From Achromobacter veterisilvae (lineage in GTDB: Bacteria > Pseudomonadota > Gammaproteobacteria > Burkholderiales > Burkholderiaceae_B), in the NCBI RefSeq assembly GCF_900496975.1, contig NZ_UFQC01000031.1, positions 1-64,000 of the forward strand: a stretch of DNA of 64,000 nucleotides, in the 5' to 3' direction. The position numbers and the translations under genes are program-made. A model generated the notes under the pieces. That model searched no databases, had not been told where the DNA came from, and saw only the letters and a list, made by a program, of their open reading frames with translations. Below, in pieces: positions 55,930 to 63,981 of the stretch (positions within the stretch are counted from its first letter, which is position 1; every line of letters begins with the position of its first letter).

Positions 55930-56490
55930 ATGCTCGGTGAAATCTTCCGCTTCCTTCTCGAAATCGTGTTCACGCTGTTCGGAGCGGCGCTGATTGCCCG
56001 CGCCTGGATGCACGCGATACGGCTGCACCCCTTCAATCCCCTCGCCCGCGCGGTCTATCAGGCCACCAACTGGCTGGTGACGCCCCTGCGCAAGATCATT
56101 CCGGCCGGCAACAAGATCGACTGGACGAGCCTGGTCGCGGCCTGGCTGTCGGCGCTGGTCTACCTGGTGCTCATCTGGCTGGTGGCGATCGGCGCGCTGA
56201 TTCCTCTCGAACTGCTGCCCGCCGCCATGGGGTCGGCGCTGATCATGGCCGCCAAATGGGCGCTGAACCTGGTGGTCTGGCTGACGCTGATCCAGGCGGT
56301 GCTGTCGTGGGTCAACCCGATGGCCCCCATGATGCCGCTGCTGCAGGCGCTGACCGACCCGATGCTCAATCCGATCCGCCGCATCCTGCCCCGCACCTCG
56401 ATCGACTTCTCGCCGCTGGTGCTGCTGATCGTGGCGCAGATCGTGCTGATGGTCCTGGCCCGCCTGAGCTACGGCATGATGGGCGTCTGA
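55930..56490 (+). CDS. YggT family membrane protein
   Basis: A 186-residue inner-membrane protein with about four helices in two YggT repeats: first LEIVFTLFGAALIARAWMHA with LHPFNPLARAVYQATNWLV, second LTLIQAVLSWVNP with ALTDPMLNPIRRILP. The ATG at 55930 is taken; a GTG at 55924 with AGGG 5 nt before it would add two residues. In many bacteria yggT lies near cell-division or osmotic genes; its role is not settled. It converges on dltA, with only 7 bp between the stops. Confidence 0.88.
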   Translation: MLGEIFRFLLEIVFTLFGAALIARAWMHAIRLHPFNPLARAVYQATNWLVTPLRKIIPAGNKIDWTSLVAAWLSALVYLVLIWLVAIGALIPLELLPAAMGSALIMAAKWALNLVVWLTLIQAVLSWVNPMAPMMPLLQALTDPMLNPIRRILPRTSIDFSPLVLLIVAQIVLMVLARLSYGMMGV

Positions 56491-56497
56491 AGCACCC

Positions 56498-57946
56498 CTA
56501 CACCGGAATGGCGGCGTAGATCTCGATCAGCTTCTTGCGGTCGATCTTGTGGTTGTTCGACATGGGCAGCGACGGGCAGGCCACCAGTTCCGACGGCACC
56601 ATGTAAGGCGGCAGGCGCCGGGCCAGCCGCGCCTTCCAGCCGTCGAGCGCGTCCGGCGCCAGCAGGCTGGCCGCCTGGCCTTCAGCGGCGCCCGCCACGA
56701 AGCCGATCAGGCGCACCGCCGTGCCGTCGGGCCGGCGCAGCACGGCGCAAGCGCCGCCCTCCACGCCCGGCAAACCGTGCAGCGCCTCGTCGATCTCGGC
56801 CAGCTCTATGCGGTAGCCGTTCAGCTTGATCTGGTCGTCCATCCGGCCGCGGCAGAACAGCAAGCCGCCTTCCCCCATCTGCCCCAGGTCGCCGGTGCGG
56901 AACGCCCGCCGGCCGTCGGCATAGGTGTAGAGCTTGGCCTCGTTCAGGTCGGCGCGGTTCAGGTAGCCGCGCATCACGTGGTCGCCCACGATGCAGATCT
57001 CGCCGCCCTCGTCCACCAGCAGCACGCTGTCCGGTTTGGCATGGCCGACCGGCAGCGGATCGTGCGCGGCCAGCACGGCGTCGGTCACTTCGATCCAGGT
57101 GGTGGCCACGGTGGCCTCGGTCGGACCGTAGGTATTCAGGATGACCGCGCCGGGGAAGCGCTGGCGCAGCTTCCTGGCCAGCGCCGCGGGCAGGGGCTCG
57201 CCGCAGAACAGGAAGGTGCGCAGCGCGGGCAGCGCGGCCGGCGAGAAATCGCGGTTGGCCAGTTGCTGGTGGGCGAACGACGGCGTGGACACCCATACGG
57301 TCACGCCATGCTCCGCCAGCCGGGGGATCCACGCGCCCGCGGCCGCGATCTGTTCGCGCGCGTTCAGCACGCAACTGCCGCCCGAGGCCAGGGTGGCGAA
57401 CACCTCGTACATGGACAGGTCGAAACTGAACGGCGCCTGGTTCATGAACACGGGCGCCTCGCCCAGGCCGAAACTGCCCAGCATCCAGTCGCCCAGCAGG
57501 CCGACGCTTTCGCGGCCGATCTGCACGCCCTTGGGATCGCCCGTGCTGCCCGAGGTGAACATGACGTAGGCCAGGCCGCGCTCGGCCAACTGGGCGCCCT
57601 GGCCCGGCGTGAACGTGCCGGCCGCCGCGTCGTAGACGGCCGCGGGACGCACGATCTCGACGATGCGGCGCAGGCGTTCGGCCGGATAAATGGTGTCCAC
57701 CGGGACGAAGGGCGCGCCGATCAGCAGCGCCCCCACCATCGCGACGAAGAAGGACGCTTCCTTGTGGCCGTATATGGCCACCGGCACGTCCGGCGCGGCG
57801 CCGTGCCGGCGCGCTTCGTCGGCCCAGGCGCAGGCCTCGTCGCGCAATTGCGCCCACGTCAGGCTGCGGTCGGCGGCGGCGACGGCCAGCGCGCCGGGGG
57901 CACGCTCGGACTCCGTGAACCGGAAGGATTTCAGGTCGAAACGCAT
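56498..57946 (-). CDS. dltA: D-alanine--carrier-protein ligase DltA (AMP-binding)
   Basis: A 482-residue adenylate-forming enzyme expected to activate D-alanine and load it on the carrier DltC. The P-loop is FTSGSTGDPKGV, followed by FSFDLSMYEVFATLASGG, the core NTYGPTEATVAT, the hinge region FRTGDLGQMGEGGLLFCRGR and DDQIKLNGYRIELAEI, and the catalytic Lys near the C-terminus in SNNHKIDRKKL. These match DltA-type adenylation domains. It is the last gene of the dltC-D-X-B-A unit. The cargo is inferred from the operon. Confidence 0.92.
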   Translation of the reverse strand: MRFDLKSFRFTESERAPGALAVAAADRSLTWAQLRDEACAWADEARRHGAAPDVPVAIYGHKEASFFVAMVGALLIGAPFVPVDTIYPAERLRRIVEIVRPAAVYDAAAGTFTPGQGAQLAERGLAYVMFTSGSTGDPKGVQIGRESVGLLGDWMLGSFGLGEAPVFMNQAPFSFDLSMYEVFATLASGGSCVLNAREQIAAAGAWIPRLAEHGVTVWVSTPSFAHQQLANRDFSPAALPALRTFLFCGEPLPAALARKLRQRFPGAVILNTYGPTEATVATTWIEVTDAVLAAHDPLPVGHAKPDSVLLVDEGGEICIVGDHVMRGYLNRADLNEAKLYTYADGRRAFRTGDLGQMGEGGLLFCRGRMDDQIKLNGYRIELAEIDEALHGLPGVEGGACAVLRRPDGTAVRLIGFVAGAAEGQAASLLAPDALDGWKARLARRLPPYMVPSELVACPSLPMSNNHKIDRKKLIEIYAAIPV

Positions 57947-57962
57947 GCCGAAACTCCCGGCG

Positions 57963-59090
57963 TCAAATGGGGCTGCGGCCGCTGAACACGTAGAGCGCCA
58001 GCGCGGCCAGGATCAGGGTGAACACGCGCCCGAGCAGGCGCATGGCGGGCCGCGCCAGGGCCGCCTGCAGGGCCGGTCGGGTGCGCGCGGCGTTGACCAG
58101 CAGGTTGTGGCCCACCGAGTACGCGCCGAACATGAGGCCGCTGACGATGTAGTGCGGCGACAGGCCGTTCCAGACTCCCATGGCCAGCAGGGTCGCGAAG
58201 ATGCCGATGTTCTGCGCGGCCAGGCGGTGGCGCGAGAAGTACGCGGTCTTGCTGAGCGCCTTGTAGATGGGCATGAAGACCACGTCGCGCAGCCATTCCG
58301 ACAGGCTGATGTGCCAGCGCCGCCAGAAATCCTGCGGGTTCAGCGTCGCCAGCGGGTTGCGGAAGTTGATCGGCAGGGTGAAGCCGAACAGCATGCCGAT
58401 GCCGATCGCCATCGTGGAATAGCCCGCGAAGTCGAAGAACAGGTAGGCGCTGTAGAGCGAGGCATTGAGGGCCACGCCGGTGAACGAATAGTCGTGCGCG
58501 TCCAGCGTCGCCAGGCCGTAGCGCCAGATTGCCTCGGCCAGGCCGAACTTCTGGATGACGCCCAGCATGATGAGTTCCAGGCCGCTCAGCCAGGTGTTCA
58601 GGTTCACGCCCTCGTAGCCGCGCTTCAGGTCCGCCTGGAAATTGCGCCAGCGGTACATGGGGCCGGCCAGCAGCGTCAGCGGGAAGAACAGGTAGATGAA
58701 GTAATCCAGCGGCGAGACGCGCTCGTTGCGTTGCGCGAACAGCAGCACGTCGACGGCGCGGAAGGTGGCGAACGACAGGCCCAGCATCGCGCCCAGGTGC
58801 GACACGCCCGTCTTCACCAGCAGCAGCGGCGCCATCGTAATGACCACGCCCAGCCAGGTGGGGATGTAGTTGCGCCGCACCGCCCACAGCGCGCCGCCCG
58901 AAATGGCGATCAGCGCGATCGGCTGGTAGGGGCGCGCCCAGAACACCGCCATCCAGACGCCCAGGCAGATCACCCCGATGACGTGCCGGTAGCCGATGCG
59001 CAGCGGCATGCCGAAAGAACGGTACGCCAACAGGCCCAGGCCGCCGAACAGGGCGCCGCCGAAAAAGCTCAAGCTTGCGAACAATTCCAT
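57963..59090 (-). CDS. dltB: MBOAT-family D-alanyl transferase DltB
   Basis: A 375-residue polytopic membrane O-acyltransferase with about ten helices. DFWRRWHISLSEWLRDVVFMP is the MBOAT signature and the catalytic histidine lies in GVWNGLSPHYIVSGLMFGAY. It is expected to take D-alanine from loaded DltC and pass it across the membrane. It lies 7 bp downstream of the small dltX-like gene and 16 bp ahead of dltA. Confidence 0.93.
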   Translation of the reverse strand: MELFASLSFFGGALFGGLGLLAYRSFGMPLRIGYRHVIGVICLGVWMAVFWARPYQPIALIAISGGALWAVRRNYIPTWLGVVITMAPLLLVKTGVSHLGAMLGLSFATFRAVDVLLFAQRNERVSPLDYFIYLFFPLTLLAGPMYRWRNFQADLKRGYEGVNLNTWLSGLELIMLGVIQKFGLAEAIWRYGLATLDAHDYSFTGVALNASLYSAYLFFDFAGYSTMAIGIGMLFGFTLPINFRNPLATLNPQDFWRRWHISLSEWLRDVVFMPIYKALSKTAYFSRHRLAAQNIGIFATLLAMGVWNGLSPHYIVSGLMFGAYSVGHNLLVNAARTRPALQAALARPAMRLLGRVFTLILAALALYVFSGRSPI

Positions 59091-59097
59091 GCTGCGG

Positions 59098-59307
59098 TCA
59101 GAACTGTTGGTATTGGAATTCGACCTTGATCGGTCCGCCGCTGCCCGTGGTGGGCTGCGCTTGCAGCACGAACACCAGGATCACCCCGACGTACAGGCAC
59201 AGGTGCCAGAAGAAGCGGCGCCCCCAGGCGGCGCCCGGCTTGCGGGGCGCCTGCCCTTCGGCGGGGCTGCCTGCCTTCGGCCCGGCCCAGGAAAATAATT
59301 TGTTCAT
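59098..59307 (-). CDS. dltX: DltX-like microprotein with FxYxxF C-terminus
   Basis: A 69-residue single-pass membrane protein. The start at 59307 overlaps the dltD stop by 4 nt (ATGA). Residues 1-30 are a short basic cytoplasmic part with Gly/Pro, 32-50 the helix (FFWHLCLYVGVILVFVLQA), and the rest a short outer tail. The last six residues, F64-Q-Y66-Q-Q-F69, match the FxYxxF tail of Gram-positive DltX (for example KFIYNEF), whose tyrosine accepts D-alanine in the DltB active site and hands it to DltD. Apart from the tail and the topology there is no obvious sequence match, so the assignment rests on motif, topology and operon position. A bigger open frame in another register is a dltD shadow. 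Confidence 0.78.
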   Translation of the reverse strand: MNKLFSWAGPKAGSPAEGQAPRKPGAAWGRRFFWHLCLYVGVILVFVLQAQPTTGSGGPIKVEFQYQQF

Positions 59308-60494
59308 CGGGAAAAGTACTCCGCAATGCCTTGGTCGGCCAGCGCCCAGCCGAGTTCGGCCAGATGCATGTCGTCGCGCAGCATGCCTGGCTCGAACGGG
59401 ATGCTGTAGAGGTCCAGGCAACCCATCCGATAACGGGCGCACATGCCGGTGATGGCGGCCACCACCGGGTCGAAGCGCTCGACGTCCAGGATGAGTTTGG
59501 GGTTGAACGGCTGGATGACGAAATAGGCGCGGACCTTGCGTTTCTGCAGCAGGGCCATGACGCGCGACAGGTCGCCCAGTTCGGCGCGGGTGATCGGGTC
59601 GACGTCGGCGAACTCGTTGCGGGCCGGCGAATACAGCGGCGCCAGGTACTGCCGGTAGTAATCGTCGCGCACGTCGTAGGGATTGTGGCCGCCCAGGTCG
59701 CGTTCGGCCTCGCGCGCCTGGTGCGTCAGCCGGCCCCACTGGCCCTGGTCGAGGCGGGCGGCCGACGGCCAGGACACATAGCGGTGCGCGGGCACGGACA
59801 ACTTGCTGCGCGGCCGGTCGGGCGCCGGTTCCTTGCGCGCCAGCCACCACAGCGACAGCTTGTCCTTCAGCTCGGCGACCTGGCCATTGGCGATGAGCCA
59901 CAACAGCCCCCAGTTGGCATTGTCGGTGATCCAGGTCTGCATCTGCTCGCGCGTGCTGGGCTGGTCCCACAGGCGGTCCCAGACCGGGCCGGTCACGTGT
60001 TCGGCGAACGCGCTGCGCGGCAACTGGCCGCCCGAGGCGAACCAGGCCGGCGACACCATGATCACCAGCCGGGTATTGGGCGTCAGCGAATCCGCCACCG
60101 ACTCCAGCACGCTGACGATGCCGTAGGACTGGAACATGGCGTGGCCGTAGGCCAGCGTGGGCACCTTCAGCTCTTCCGGGAAGAACCGGTAGGGAACGAA
60201 GCGCAGGTCGTGGCTGGACAGTTCGGAAGAGCCGAGCACGACCAGCGTCCCGTCGCTCAGGGCATTGCCCAGGCGGTTCAGGTTGACGTGCTGTGTGCCC
60301 CAGTCCGGCCCCAGGTTGGGCAGGTAGTTGCTCTTGCCGGCGGCCACGGCCGCCGGGGTCGGCTGCATGGGATTCACGAGGCGGCTGAGCAGGTCGTCCG
60401 CGCCGCAATAGGCCCCGACAGCCAGCGCCACCGCCGTCGCGGCGGCCGCGACGTGGGACAACAGCCGGGAATTACGCAGTATGGGCAGCGACAT
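59304..60494 (-). CDS. dltD: D-alanyl transfer protein DltD
   Basis: A 396-residue protein with one N-terminal membrane helix (about 14-36) and an extracytoplasmic SGNH-like domain. The serine lies in LVVLGSSELSSHD and the Asp-His pair in LRDDMHLAELG, matching DltD. The ATG at 60494 starts 23 nt inside the dltC coding region; a TTG at 60503 is an alternative, and neither has a clear ribosome site. It is expected to deliver D-alanine to an envelope acceptor. In Gram-positives that is teichoic acid; here it must be something else. Confidence 0.92.
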   Translation of the reverse strand: MSLPILRNSRLLSHVAAAATAVALAVGAYCGADDLLSRLVNPMQPTPAAVAAGKSNYLPNLGPDWGTQHVNLNRLGNALSDGTLVVLGSSELSSHDLRFVPYRFFPEELKVPTLAYGHAMFQSYGIVSVLESVADSLTPNTRLVIMVSPAWFASGGQLPRSAFAEHVTGPVWDRLWDQPSTREQMQTWITDNANWGLLWLIANGQVAELKDKLSLWWLARKEPAPDRPRSKLSVPAHRYVSWPSAARLDQGQWGRLTHQAREAERDLGGHNPYDVRDDYYRQYLAPLYSPARNEFADVDPITRAELGDLSRVMALLQKRKVRAYFVIQPFNPKLILDVERFDPVVAAITGMCARYRMGCLDLYSIPFEPGMLRDDMHLAELGWALADQGIAEYFSR

Positions 60495-60711
60495 AGCCGG
60501 CAAGCGTGCGGACCGACTGTAGATGCTCCGCGATCTCGGGAGCCGGAATGCTGCAGCCGTACTCCGACTCGACCGCGAGCGTGATATCCACGGCGGCCAG
60601 CGAGTCGACCAGGCCGGTGGCGATCAGTTGCGTATCGGGAGTGACTTTCTTCATGACGATCGACTCGACGATCTCGCCGATCCTGGTGTGGAGTTCTTGC
60701 TCGGAATGCAT
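60472..60711 (-). CDS. dltC: D-alanine carrier protein DltC
   Basis: A 79-residue acyl-carrier-like protein. The phosphopantetheine serine is S37 in TGLVDSLAAVDIT, at the start of helix 2. The start at 60711 gives the family length; the longer open frame is unsupported. No clear ribosome site is visible. First gene of the dlt unit, which reads C-D-X-B-A rather than the Gram-positive X-A-B-C-D. Confidence 0.92.
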   Translation of the reverse strand: MHSEQELHTRIGEIVESIVMKKVTPDTQLIATGLVDSLAAVDITLAVESEYGCSIPAPEIAEHLQSVRTLAGYVAAHTA

Positions 60712-61007
60712 AGCTAGTGCAGCGTTACGTTGCCTTGTCGGCAAAACATCCCCCGCCCCGGGGTTCAGGACGACGAGGATACTGAGAAAATGCTGAAACC
60801 GAACTGAAATTCCAGCTTGCCAGAACGACGCCGTGATGCACTTGGTTACATGGTAGCCGCGGCGCGACGTCGATCGCAGGCGCAATCATGTCACTTCGTC
60901 CGTGGAATCGCCATGAGACTTTTGGAGAAAATGGCGAGAAAAGGCTGGAAAGCGTAACGCCTGCGGGTAAGTCCCGGGGTGCCGCGTTGCGACGGAGCGA
61001 CATCTGG
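60712..61007. other. dltC upstream region
   Basis: About 300 bp with no gene between the terminator of the glycine-zipper lipoprotein gene and dltC. It should hold the dlt promoter, but no convincing -35/-10 pair or operator stands out. Confidence 0.4.
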
Positions 61008-61034
61008 CAAAAGAATGCCCGCTTGCGCGGGCAT
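61008..61034 (-). terminator. Rho-independent terminator after the glycine-zipper lipoprotein gene
   Basis: A perfect 8-bp stem ATGCCCGC/GCGGGCAT around TTGC (61015-61034) is followed on the minus strand by a T-rich run (TTCTTTT). Confidence 0.8.
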
Positions 61035-61084
61035 CTTCACATACTGGCCGCCCCGGAAAACCGCCTGCCGGGGCGCGGCAGCAA

Positions 61085-61588
61085 TTACATCGGCGTCACG
61101 CGGGTCGGGCCGGCGCCGCTGATCACCTGGACGCGCTGGCCCACGCTGATGGGCACATCCGCTTCCTGCGCCACGACGCGGGTTTCGCCGTTGTCGAGAC
61201 GCACGGTGATTTCGTAGCCGGAATTCTTGCCGGTCTGGTTTTCGACGGCGTTACCCGCCAGCGCGCCCAGAATGACGCCGCCGACCGTGGCGATGGTGCG
61301 GCCGGTGCCGCCGCCGATGGCGTTGCCCGCCACGCCGCCCAGCGCGCCGCCGGCCACCATGCCGACCCCGCTGGATTTGTCGTTCTGAATCACGATGGGA
61401 CGCACGCCCGTCACCGTTCCCGTGCGCACGATCTGCTCGCGCTGCGCCTGGTCATAGCTGTACACGCCGCTGGACGCGCTGCGGTTGGCGCAGCCGCCCA
61501 GAACTGCCATCGACGTTACGACGGCAGCGATGGCCAGCCACCGGCCGGCGCGCGGCGACACCAGGGAAAGAGATTTGCTTTGGTTCAT
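61085..61588 (-). CDS. Glycine-zipper 2TM-domain outer-membrane lipoprotein (SlyB/PcP-like)
   Basis: A 167-residue lipoprotein. Signal peptide with lipid-attachment Cys33 (VLGGCANRS); AGGAG lies 5 nt before the ATG at 61588. Residues about 75-120 are two glycine-zipper helices (GMVAGGALGGVAGNAIGGGT and GGVILGALAGNAVE), followed by a small beta domain (YEITVRLDNGETRVVAQEAD). The architecture is that of SlyB/PcP-like envelope-integrity lipoproteins. Confidence 0.92.
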   Translation of the reverse strand: MNQSKSLSLVSPRAGRWLAIAAVVTSMAVLGGCANRSASSGVYSYDQAQREQIVRTGTVTGVRPIVIQNDKSSGVGMVAGGALGGVAGNAIGGGTGRTIATVGGVILGALAGNAVENQTGKNSGYEITVRLDNGETRVVAQEADVPISVGQRVQVISGAGPTRVTPM

Positions 61589-61782
61589 TTGGACTCCTCG
61601 ATCGGCTATGCCGATGACTTCTTGATCATACTCCGCCCCGCAAGAACGGCCATCGCGGCTGCAACACACTGAAACTCACGGCCAGAAGCTGCAAACAACC
61701 GGGCGAACCCGCCGCCGCGCGCCGGCCTCGCGGCTATTCGACCGGACGGGCGCCGCCGGGTTCCCCGAGGCGCCGGAGACGC

Positions 61783-62724
61783 TCAGCCGGGCAGATGGAT
61801 ACCGTAGGCGGCATGCAGCACGGCATCGATCTCGGCGCGCGACGGCGCGTGGTTCTGCGGCCCGCGCGAAGCGATCTTGATGGCGCCCATGACGTTGCCC
61901 AGGCGGCAGCTATCTTCCCAGTTCCAGCCGCTGGTGAGGCCATAGAGCAGGCCGCCGCGCTGGGCGTCGCCGCAACCCGTCGGGTCCACGACCTGGGCCG
62001 CGCGCACCGGCTCGATATGGATGGTCTTGCCGCCGGTCAGCAAGGTCGCGCCTTCGGCGCCCCGCGTCACCACCACGGCCTGCAGTGCGCCGGCGATGTC
62101 GGCCATGCTGCGGCCCGTGCGCTGTTCCACCACGCCCGCCTCGTAGTCGTTCACCGTCAGCGCGCGCGCCAGCTTCAGCATGCGCTCCAGGTCCGCGCCG
62201 TCGAACAGCGGCATGGCCTGGCCCAGGTCGAAGATGAACGGGATGCCGCGTTGGTGCAGGCGTTCGGCGTGGGCGAACATGCCCTCTTTCGCGTCGGGCG
62301 CGATGATGGCCCATTCCGCGTCGGCATCGCTGAGGTCGTTATCGGCCGCGAACGACATGGCGCCCGGGTGGAAGGCCGTGATCTGGTTGTCGTCCAGGTC
62401 GGTCGTGATGAAGCATTGCGCGGTGAAGGTATCGGGAATGACCTTCACGCGGCTGACGTCGATGCCCAGGTCCGACAGGCGCGCCAGGTATTCGCCCGCG
62501 TCCTCGCCCACGGTCGCCACCGGCACGGGCTTGCCGCCCAGCAGGTTCATGTTGTAGGCGATGTTGCCCGAGCAGCCGCCGTATTCCTTGCGCATGCTGG
62601 GCACCAGGAACGACACGCTCAGGGATTGGATGCGGTCGGCCAGGATGTGCTCTTTGAAATGGCCTTCGAACACCGCGATGGTGTCGAACGCCATCGAACC
62701 GCAAACCAGGACTGGGGTCGCCAT
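61783..62724 (-). CDS. PfkB-family carbohydrate/nucleoside kinase
   Basis: A 313-residue ribokinase-fold kinase. The ATG at 62724 is chosen because AAAGG lies 9 nt before it; the ATG at 62733 abuts it. Substrate-site segments YGGCSGNIAYNMNLLGG and TAFHPGAM precede the C-terminal signature VVDPTGCGDAQRGGLLYG, where the catalytic Asp is kept but the usual GAGD reads GCGD, and the Phe of DAF is Gln. Sugar or adenosine could be the substrate. It lies 12 bp behind the DUF3426 gene and is probably co-transcribed. Confidence 0.88.
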   Translation of the reverse strand: MATPVLVCGSMAFDTIAVFEGHFKEHILADRIQSLSVSFLVPSMRKEYGGCSGNIAYNMNLLGGKPVPVATVGEDAGEYLARLSDLGIDVSRVKVIPDTFTAQCFITTDLDDNQITAFHPGAMSFAADNDLSDADAEWAIIAPDAKEGMFAHAERLHQRGIPFIFDLGQAMPLFDGADLERMLKLARALTVNDYEAGVVEQRTGRSMADIAGALQAVVVTRGAEGATLLTGGKTIHIEPVRAAQVVDPTGCGDAQRGGLLYGLTSGWNWEDSCRLGNVMGAIKIASRGPQNHAPSRAEIDAVLHAAYGIHLPG

Positions 62725-62736
62725 GCTTGTCATCCT

Positions 62737-63957
62737 TTAAGGAAAGAATTTATCGATTTGGTAGCCATTGACCTGAACGCCGGTCACTTCAATGGGTACG
62801 GAGATTTTCAGCTCTCCGGCAGGCGCGAACGGGCCGCGCAACTGTTCGGGAGTGAGATAGTTTTCGGGCATCAGCACGCGGCGCACCACCACCGTGTCCG
62901 ACAGGTCCGTCAGGTCCAGCACCAGCGCGGGCCAGTGCTGCGGCTTGTCGTAGCGGTTGCGCAGCACCAGGTTCAGCACGAGCCGGCTGCGCCCATCGTC
63001 GATCGCCGCCGCGCCCGTCGGCGGCTGCAGCGACGAGGAAGAAATCGCGATGCGTTCCAGCCGGCGCGCGTATCCCACGGTGCAGCCCAGGGGCTGGCAC
63101 GCGGTTTCCAGCACCGGCCGCAGGGCCGGCACGGAGTTGGCGATGTCGCCGCGGTACACATACAGCAGTTGCAGGCCCAGCGCGATCAGGCCGGCCAGGC
63201 AGGCGCCGCCCCACAGCTTGCGTATCAGGCCGCGCCGCTCCTGGCGGTCCTGGTCCAGGAATTCGGGCGGCGCGCGGCCCACGTCGGTCGCGCTGGAATA
63301 GCGCGTGCGCGTATCGCCCAGCACCGGCTCGCGCGGATCGTCGCGGTCGGGGCCGTATTCGTCTTCGTATTCGTCGTCGCGCGCATCGTCGCGCACGTCC
63401 ACGTGCCGGTAGTCGCCCTCCGGGGCCAGCGACGGCTCCGCGGGCGCGCCGGCGCGGCGCGCGCCCCAACCGATGGCGGGTTCGGCGTCCGCCGCGAAGA
63501 CCGGATCGGGGCGACGGGCGGGCGATGGCGGCGCGGCGGGCGCGGCCCGGCGCGGCGGTTCCGCGTCATCGGCGGCATCGTCGTCAAAACCGTCTTCATC
63601 GTCCTCGTCCTCCGGCGAGCCGGCGTCGGGCTCGGCGCGGCGGCGGATATCGTCGCGCCCGCGCAGCACGGCGGGCGGAAGCGCGGGCGAAACGGCGGCG
63701 GGCGCTTCGGGTTCGTCTTCCCAGGGCGGAGGGGCTTCGGCGGCGGGCGCGGCCAGGACCGGCGCGGGGTTGGCGCTCGCCGCGGGTGCCGCCGGCGGGG
63801 GTGCCGCCGGCGCGCCGGGCTCGGCCAACAGGCAGGCGCGCCCGTCGAATACCGTGGAGCAGGCGCCGCAGCGCACCAGGCCGTTACGGACCCGGAGTTG
63901 GTCAGGCACCACCTTGAAGGAAGTGCCGCACTGCGGGCAACGGGTGGTCAAGGCCAT
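62737..63957 (-). CDS. Zinc-ribbon DUF3426 membrane protein
   Basis: A 406-residue protein. The N-terminal MJ0042-type zinc ribbon uses C7-x2-C10 and C30-x2-C33 (CPQCGTSFKV, CGACSTVF). A long low-complexity Ala/Pro-rich and acidic linker (EDEDDEDGFDDDAADD) follows, then a membrane helix near 245-265 (LWGGACLAGLIALGLQLLYV) and the DUF3426 beta domain with LRNRYDKPQHWPALVLDLTD. Function unknown. In related genomes it sits beside prmA, which may begin just off the window. Confidence 0.9.
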   Translation of the reverse strand: MALTTRCPQCGTSFKVVPDQLRVRNGLVRCGACSTVFDGRACLLAEPGAPAAPPPAAPAASANPAPVLAAPAAEAPPPWEDEPEAPAAVSPALPPAVLRGRDDIRRRAEPDAGSPEDEDDEDGFDDDAADDAEPPRRAAPAAPPSPARRPDPVFAADAEPAIGWGARRAGAPAEPSLAPEGDYRHVDVRDDARDDEYEDEYGPDRDDPREPVLGDTRTRYSSATDVGRAPPEFLDQDRQERRGLIRKLWGGACLAGLIALGLQLLYVYRGDIANSVPALRPVLETACQPLGCTVGYARRLERIAISSSSLQPPTGAAAIDDGRSRLVLNLVLRNRYDKPQHWPALVLDLTDLSDTVVVRRVLMPENYLTPEQLRGPFAPAGELKISVPIEVTGVQVNGYQIDKFFP

Positions 63958-63981
63958 GGCGCGATCCTGCGGCGACTGCGC

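Noticed and set aside
54942-55940. 332-codon plus-strand frame in another register over the histone gene
   Set aside because: It reads the lysine-repeat DNA as RRQEGS-type repeats; the KKAVA frame has the ribosome site and conserved tail.
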